From assembly GCF_022539505.1 (NCBI RefSeq), contig NC_061508.1, positions 67,837,754 through 67,901,753 on the forward strand: a stretch of DNA of 64,000 nucleotides, written 5' to 3'. The stretch is from Lolium rigidum. Its lineage: Eukaryota; Streptophyta; Magnoliopsida; Poales; Poaceae. A model generated the notes under the pieces. The model was not told the origin of the DNA. It searched no databases and saw only the letters and a list, made by a program, of their open reading frames with translations. The position numbers and the translations under genes are program-made. This document shows positions 58,501-64,000 of this stretch, one piece after another (the stretch's first letter is position 1; each line of letters starts with the position of its first letter).

Positions 58501-58562
58501 TCGTACGTTGGTAGGTGGCACCTGCGTTTTTCAAACCAAAAGGCATAGTAACATAGCAGTAA
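55546..58562 (-). pseudogene. Tat element pol, truncated second unit
   Basis: Repeat of 48840-51858. Integrase (56557-55901 open, cleaner than unit 1), integrase zinc region (57144-56602), RNase H (57655-57000), connection and RT as far as YVDDIAV (about 58450) and TYQRTMQ. It then stops at 58562, where a different LTR element begins. Its 3' end abuts the gag start of unit 1 with no LTR between. Confidence 0.85.
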
Positions 58563-59579
58563 TGTGGTGACCCGGCATACCACTGCATGGTGTAGTATGC
58601 AAGTCTGATATAACACCAATGAAACACCGTTCCACTAGTATTATATCGCTCAGAGTGGTACAACATAAACATATGCGGTCCAAGGCATGTCTATAGAATT
58701 ACAACACAGACTCTTTACAAAAGATCATCACAACCTCCTACTTTACAATGAGGTAAAACTGCAAATAAACTCCAGAAGAACGACTCGTGGTCTAATCCTA
58801 ACACGAACTCTACTTGTAGAGTATTTAACTAGCTACAGAGGCTATGAATAGATTCTAGCTAAATAGGAGCTAAGTTTAGGAAGCTAGTTCCTTTCTATTG
58901 CTAATCTAGGTTTCTCCTTGTTGGATGTGGTATCTGACTCCTCTGACAGGGTCCTGTCTCTTGAAGTAGTTGTTGACTTCTCGGTCTTCGAGTTGCACTG
59001 TAGATCCTCCTGCGATGCCTCCATATCTAAGCAGGGGATTTAAGAGTGGGATGAGTACGAGCGTACTCAACAAGTTCATTATAGGAAAGAGGTGTTTAAT
59101 GCACTAGCTACAGCATTAGACCAGAAAGTCTAATAGCAATGCAAGTTTTCATAACCATTTCTTCAACAGAGTTGCTTTTATTCGGAAGAACTATGTCCGT
59201 CGGCCTTCACCGGTTTACTAGAACTTCATGGAGCTCCTTTCCGGCCGCGTTCGCGAGTTCCATATCCCGGAACAGGGAGTGACAGGTCACGGTTCTTTAC
59301 ACTCTGCAGAGGTGTGTTGCTTTACCCATAAGAGATCTTAACCTTGGTGCCAACCGAGCTTAAGTTCTCGTCCACACTTCCTTTGGTGTGAGGCCCGGTA
59401 TAAGGTCTAGACAATCATGTTCCTCCGCTACCTCAAACACCCACCCTTTGTTGCATGCGCCGACCCTGGGTCCACGTCGGTCCCATTATTCCCGTATTTC
59501 AGGGTGGACCCCGACCACGACAACAGTGTTGGGCTCTACCATACACTCCTACGCCGGTGGCTGCAACCCATCCTAGACC

Positions 59580-59719
59580 GCAATACCGTGGGGACTTAGG
59601 ACTCCCCAGCCTCACCATCTTGCTCCTTCGGGCGACAAGTGTACTACGGACTATGCCGTGGGGACTTAGGACTCCCCAGCCTCACCAGCTTGCCCCCTTG
59701 GATTACAAGTGTACTACGG
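59580..59719. repeat. 70-bp tandem duplication
   Basis: CCGTGGGGACTTAGGACTCC at 59586 recurs at 59656. Both units end ACAAGTGTACTACGG. They differ at a few bases. Confidence 0.85.
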
Positions 59720-60429
59720 TAAAGCGCATCCGTTGATGAACGAGAGGTGGAAACACTTTTGACTACTCCGTCCCACTCCGGATCTTATGGTTAACACGGG
59801 TATTACGGCACAAGAATCATCGGCGACATTTGCTTGTTTAATCCTAGATGGATATAAACCCGTGCAATGGAACCTCCACCATATCAACACAATCCATGGT
59901 TCCATTGCCCACCACTTAGTCATATTCATAATTATGAAAGTAGTGGTTTTGATTTTTGTGCAATAGTGATAACCATAATACTTTGCAAGTAATTTGATAG
60001 AAATACTCAAATGACATGAGCAAGTGATGAACTTGCCTTTCTTGACTGCAAGATTATGCAGTCAAGGTCTTCGATACGTAGTAACTCCAAATTCTGAAAT
60101 AACATCATCGTCCGGTAAGGACGATGTTTAAAAGATTGGCAAGAATGCAATAATGCATAAGTATGAGATGCAATCGCTCTAAGCGTGACCTAACCCCGAT
60201 GATTTAGGATCAGTGAGTTGTGATGATTAGTCCAGGGTGTGTTGCACTTTTAGAGTGATTCACAAATAAGGTTCTTATTCTGAGTTGTGTTGTTTTAGAA
60301 TTATAAGCAGGTGGCAAAAATGAATAGTAACAACCATACACAACCAGGAATAGTAGCTGTATAATAAGTAAAGAGCAGTTGTCCATTTTAAGTCCTATAA
60401 TACATGGTTAATGATTACTTATTATATAA

Positions 60430-60780
60430 TTCAAAAGAATAACTTTTGAAGAACATGTTCTTAAATAAAGAACAAGTATGGTAATTAGGTTGGGTTTCTA
60501 TGGTTGGCTATGGTTTCAGGTAGTTACTGGATTAAATATTAGATGGAGCCCAACAAAGTTGGATTCATCAACACCTAGGGCTTGTAAGGTTAAGATAAGC
60601 CTATGTATCTTAAGCAATTCATTATACAGGTTGTTGTCAAGGTTGGTTTATCTTGCTAGTGATAGTCGGCTAGGGTTTATAGGTCCTTATAAGCAGGGTT
60701 GGTGATGATTCCTTATTTTCTTTAAAAGAATAACTTTTGAAGAACATACTTCTTAAATAATAAGAAGTATTGTAATTAAG
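60430..60780. repeat. Pair of 45-bp direct repeats
   Basis: AATAACTTTTGAAGAACAT, then CTTAAATAA...AAGTAT.GTAATTA, occur at about 60438 and 60727. Each contains a short inverted repeat (GTTCTT...AAGAAC in the first, CTTCTTA...TAAGAAG in the second); the arm bases differ while the pairing is kept. Confidence 0.65.
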
Positions 60781-61744
60781 GTTGAGGTTATCTTGTATTA
60801 GCCATTGGATTCACTAAGTAAGGGATGGTGATTTCCTAAATAGGATGTTAATAATGATCTCACACTAATAGGGTTTAGTGTGTATGGGATATGATGTCAA
60901 TATTAGCATGGTTGCTATTGGAGTTCATCACAATGGTGTGATGCTAGTTAAGGTTAATTAAGGATGAGATCCTTGTGATAGGAACTAGGTTTGATTAAGA
61001 TGAACACATGGGATGCTAATTAGTAGTGATAGGGTTCCCATATGTTATGTGGATTTGAACAAGAATTTAGTTGCTAATTATGAATCTATGGTTACTAATG
61101 AAGTAACATGATCACATGTTACTCAGGGTTCATGTGTGGGAATAATTTAGGGTTCATATGAAGTAGTGGAGCTAAGGTTCCTAATTGAATTAGGGTTTTA
61201 GGGTTTCACCTTGAAATGATGAATTCCTGTTTTTCTACCATATGGAACTAGGGTTTTCTAGTTACCCTATAATTCTATGATTAATAACTTCAATTAAAAG
61301 TTGAAGTTATTAATAATTTGGGAATAAAAATAATATTGAATTTGGCATTTTATTAATTTTAATGAATTAATAATTAGGATAATTACTAATCAGGGTTTTA
61401 AATCCTTCTAATAAGGATTTAATAAAATAATAAAGAAAAATTAGTTTTAAAGTTTTCTTTATTTATTTACCGGTTTCAATTTAATTTTTAAAGTTTTCCT
61501 TATTTATTGAATTTAATTGAATTTGGAATTAAAATTAAAGGTTTAAATAATCAAGCATTAAATAATTAAATTTTTATTAAAAATAAAATTTTCATTTTAT
61601 ATTTTTATTGGATAGAGTTTTCTTTTCTAAGAATTTTAATATCTCATTTATATTTTTCTGACTTAATTTGAATTTTCTAAATTCATTTGAAGTTGCAGCA
61701 ATTTTTGTATTTGAAACAGAAATAAAAGAAATACTAAACCTACC

Positions 61745-62600
61745 CGGCTACCTACCCACAGAGACACAGACCAGTGGGGTCGTGTCCACCTCATCGGCCA
61801 CATAGGCGTGGACGGTCAAGCTAACTGACGTGGCAGGAGGCACGGTGGCCGGCGGGCAGTTGGCGGCGGCGCCGCCATTCCCGGGCTCCCGTGGAGGGGC
61901 TGAGGGCTGGGTTAGACGCGGAACGTGGTGGTGAACATTTTGAGGGGAGCGCCGCTAGTTATGTGTCGCCGGAGCTTGGCCGGCGACGCTGTGCCGCGGC
62001 GGCGGTCTCAGGTCCATGGCGTGGGGGGCGTTCCAGAGACGAATAGATGCTACCGAGATGTCGCGGAGGATGGGTAGCTCACCAGGAGCACGATGGAGAC
62101 GACAGCATGGTCGGGGGAGCTCCAAATCGTCGGAATTGACGGCTCCGGCCGTCGGAGAGGGCGAGCTCGACGGAGAAGCTCCGGGCACTCTGGCTCGATT
62201 CCTTGTGCTGGATGGGCATGTCGAGGACGGCGATCCCAATGACGTCCACAGCGAGGCCTGGGAAGGTCTACAGCGACGGCGGTCATGGTGGCCGGGTGGC
62301 GGTAGGGTTTCGATTTGGGTGAAATTGGAGAAAGGGAGGAAGAACCCGATGCTAGGGCTCGCCGTGGAACTTTTATAGGGCGCCAGGGGTGCCTCGTCAC
62401 GACGCCGAGCGAGGAGAGGACGCCAGCACGAGGGAGAAAGCAAACACGTCGTCGTGCTGTCCCTCCCGTGCGCGAGAGGATGAGGATGACCCTCCCTCTA
62501 TTTTTCTTTAAACGAAGAGGTACGTGGTGGCCTGCTGGGCCATGGCTTGGGCCATGTTGGTGGGCTTCTGCTGGACTGCGGCGTCTGGTAGGTCCAGGTA
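61745..62600 (-). other. GC-rich island with minus-strand promoter, no recognised protein
   Basis: The minus strand has CCCTATAAAAG (about 62374), then a CT-rich leader TTCTTCCTCCCTTTCTCC and CGAAACCCTACCGCC, then ATG at about 62304. Open readings of 110-160 codons exist in two frames but are compositionally biased (Pro/Ser/Arg) and match nothing I know. It probably serves as the element's own transcription start. Confidence 0.4.
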
Positions 62601-64000
62601 AGTCCTTCTCCTCTCCTTTTCTATTTTCTTTTTATTTTTCTGATTTCAATTTGCCCATTTGAATTCATATTTGAATTTCTGTTATCTTTGCAGGTATTGC
62701 TTATTTATATTAAACAAGGATTAGCTCCAAGATACTCAAACACTTTACTGGTGTATTAAAATTAATATGGGTACTATAACATTAGTTTAGTTATTAATAT
62801 TGGAATTTGGATTTTTAAATACCCATATAGACATGAATTTGAATATTATTGTGGAAATATACAAATTGTTTTCTAGATGATAGTTTTCTTATTTAGTAAT
62901 ATATAGGGTTTTGTTTAGTATTACATTGCAAAGAACAACCTCAAGATAATGCTTATTTATGGATTTCAAATAAGATATTGACTTTTATGGCATGATTTCA
63001 TGTGCTAATATATCTCTAAGGACTTGATCTCCCATTTGAGAATTTGGGCACTAGCACATGAATTTATGTGAATACTTATTTATTAAGGTCTTGTAGGGTT
63101 TAATTTAACCCTATTTCAAGGTTAGCACTGATACTATATTTTAATAACACCTTGAAGTGCTTAGAGTAAGTATTACTTTCCTTATAGTTGGTTCTTGGTT
63201 ATTAAGTCAAATAGTTAATATGAGTGGTTATTCACCACACATGAGTTTTCATTATGGAATTTAGCATTAAGTGTTTCTTATGTTTAATAATTGAAGCATA
63301 AGGATTAATGAGTGAGCAATATAGAGTTCTAACTATAGTCCCTAATGATGCATGGTTTGGATCTCAAATGTGAACTAAGTTTATAGTTGAGATCACCCAA
63401 GTGATACACAAACTAGGGTTGAGATATAATGCTAGGTTGTAGATATGGGATGACACCGTATTGCATGTGCTAGGGTTAATCTCCCCTAACCATGATAAGG
63501 CGATGGCTTAATTAGCATTTTATGTTCTCCTTTAGTTACTAAGATATTGAGAATTGGTTTTATCTTCTACCATTTAACTTCTATTACTATCCTCAATTTA
63601 TCATTAAAGTAACTAAAGTTGTTATAGTTCCTTTTTATAGTTAACTTTGGTCATATGGATGGATGGTTTCATGTGGTGAATGATATATGCTTATCCTACT
63701 AGGATTTATCTTATCCTCACATATGTCAAGAGCATGATCATGGTTAAACATGATCAACTTGTTCTTAATATCTCTACCTCAAATTCTTAGGGTTTATGAT
63801 CATCACTTAATTTATAATGATCAAGGTCTGGCTTCCTAAGGTACCTCTCATTAAATAGGTTTCTCACTCCCATGATCAAGCATTGTCTTGATCAATTAAT
63901 GTATAGCACTTATATTTTACTTTCTAAGATAGAACTTCTATGGTTGCCTCATTAGTTTATATCCCAGGAGAATGCCTGAGATATTCTGCTAGGGTTCTAC

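Larger units (their letters stand above)
44058..58562 (-). mobile_element. Tat-lineage Ty3/gypsy retrotransposon with antisense gene and tandem gag-pol
   Basis: Minus-strand order from the right: truncated second pol unit (58562-55546), gag, protease, RT, RNase H, integrase (55545-49096), spacer, antisense spliced gene (+ strand, 45229-48499), and 3' LTR (44468-44058). RT/integrase type (YVDDIAV; GLDMVGKLKRSSPGGFEYL) and an antisense gene between integrase and the 3' LTR are as in Tat elements such as Grande and Retand (family knowledge). The 5' LTR is not in the window. The element sits in the chromovirus and is itself hit at 58563. Confidence 0.85.
58563..64000 (-). mobile_element. LTR retrotransposon or very long LTR, runs off the window
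   Basis: Starts abruptly at TGTGGTGACCCGGCATACC, immediately after the five bases AGTAA of the RT gene, the usual look of an LTR end and 5-bp target site. On the minus strand this end reads ...GCCGGGTCACCACA. A minus-strand TATA box with start region (CCCTATAAAAGTTCC, about 62374-62380) indicates minus orientation. No gag or pol protein is present in the 5.4 kb shown; 60200-61740 and 62640-64000 are AT-rich and non-coding. The other end is not in the window, so LTR length and family stay open. Confidence 0.6.

Noticed and set aside
48840..58562. The 48840-51858 / 55546-58562 repeats as a pair of LTRs
   Set aside because: They contain integrase, RNase H and RT coding sequence and lack TG...CA ends; they are tandem pol copies.
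61955..62662. Overlapping ORFs of 110-160 codons near the right end as host genes
   Set aside because: Biased Pro/Arg/Ser composition, several equally long frames on both strands, and location inside a retroelement; no domain seen.

Overview
The window looks like a piece of nuclear chromosome from a large-genome grass, most likely subfamily Pooideae (the Triticeae/Poeae side); the species cannot be read from the sequence. Supporting signs are nested Ty3/gypsy elements, a CACTA element with TTTAGTCCCGGTT-type subterminal repeats, Stowaway and Harbinger MITEs, and a GC-rich host gene with GT-AG introns. There are no prokaryotic-style operons. Only one host gene looks intact: a six-exon caleosin/peroxygenase gene (34407-38919, + strand). 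Almost everything else is transposable element, in several nested layers.

Layout. 299-5197: a 4.9-kb TIR element (Mutator-like) carrying a decayed two-exon gene and tandem repeats. 5232-5492: Stowaway-type MITE. 5895-7465: decayed PIF/Harbinger ORF1-like (Myb/NAM-associated) gene. 7710-22929: one hAT element, recognised by its 8-bp target duplication GTCAGCGC and its transposase on the minus strand. Nested inside it are a 379-bp MITE and a 4.3-kb TIR element, both flanked by (TA)n, and a 7-kb LTR retrotransposon (12979-19997) with a TAAAC target duplication. That retrotransposon encodes gag but no pol, and carries an acidic-protein ORF on its opposite strand next to the 3' LTR.

18051-25150 is present again at 26592-34031. 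This is a direct segmental duplication carrying the end of the retrotransposon, its 3' LTR, most of the hAT transposase and the flank. The copies are separated by 1.44 kb of unrelated sequence. The second copy ends 375 bp upstream of the caleosin start codon. The third caleosin intron holds a 1.43-kb CACTA element.

39180-44057: 3' part of a chromovirus (gypsy with a C-terminal chromodomain) on the minus strand. It is split just upstream of gag by a Tat-lineage gypsy element (44058-58562, minus strand). The Tat element has a 411-bp 3' LTR, then an antisense (+ strand) six-exon gene (45229-48499) with its own TATA box, then integrase, RNase H, RT, protease and gag. The gag-pol unit starts to repeat in tandem (6.7-kb period) and is cut off at 58563 by another LTR retrotransposon that fills the rest of the window without recognisable proteins.

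The most interesting signals are: the two unrelated opposite-strand genes with their own TATA boxes inside gypsy elements; a series of strong hairpins in the leader part of the 12979 LTR; short GCCGAT/ATCGGC inverted pairs through that element's non-coding region; a roughly 240-bp divergent patch between otherwise near-identical hAT copies; and a recurrent class of copy-to-copy differences at CG/CAG/CTG that probably reflects sequencing error at methylated sites and creates false frameshifts.
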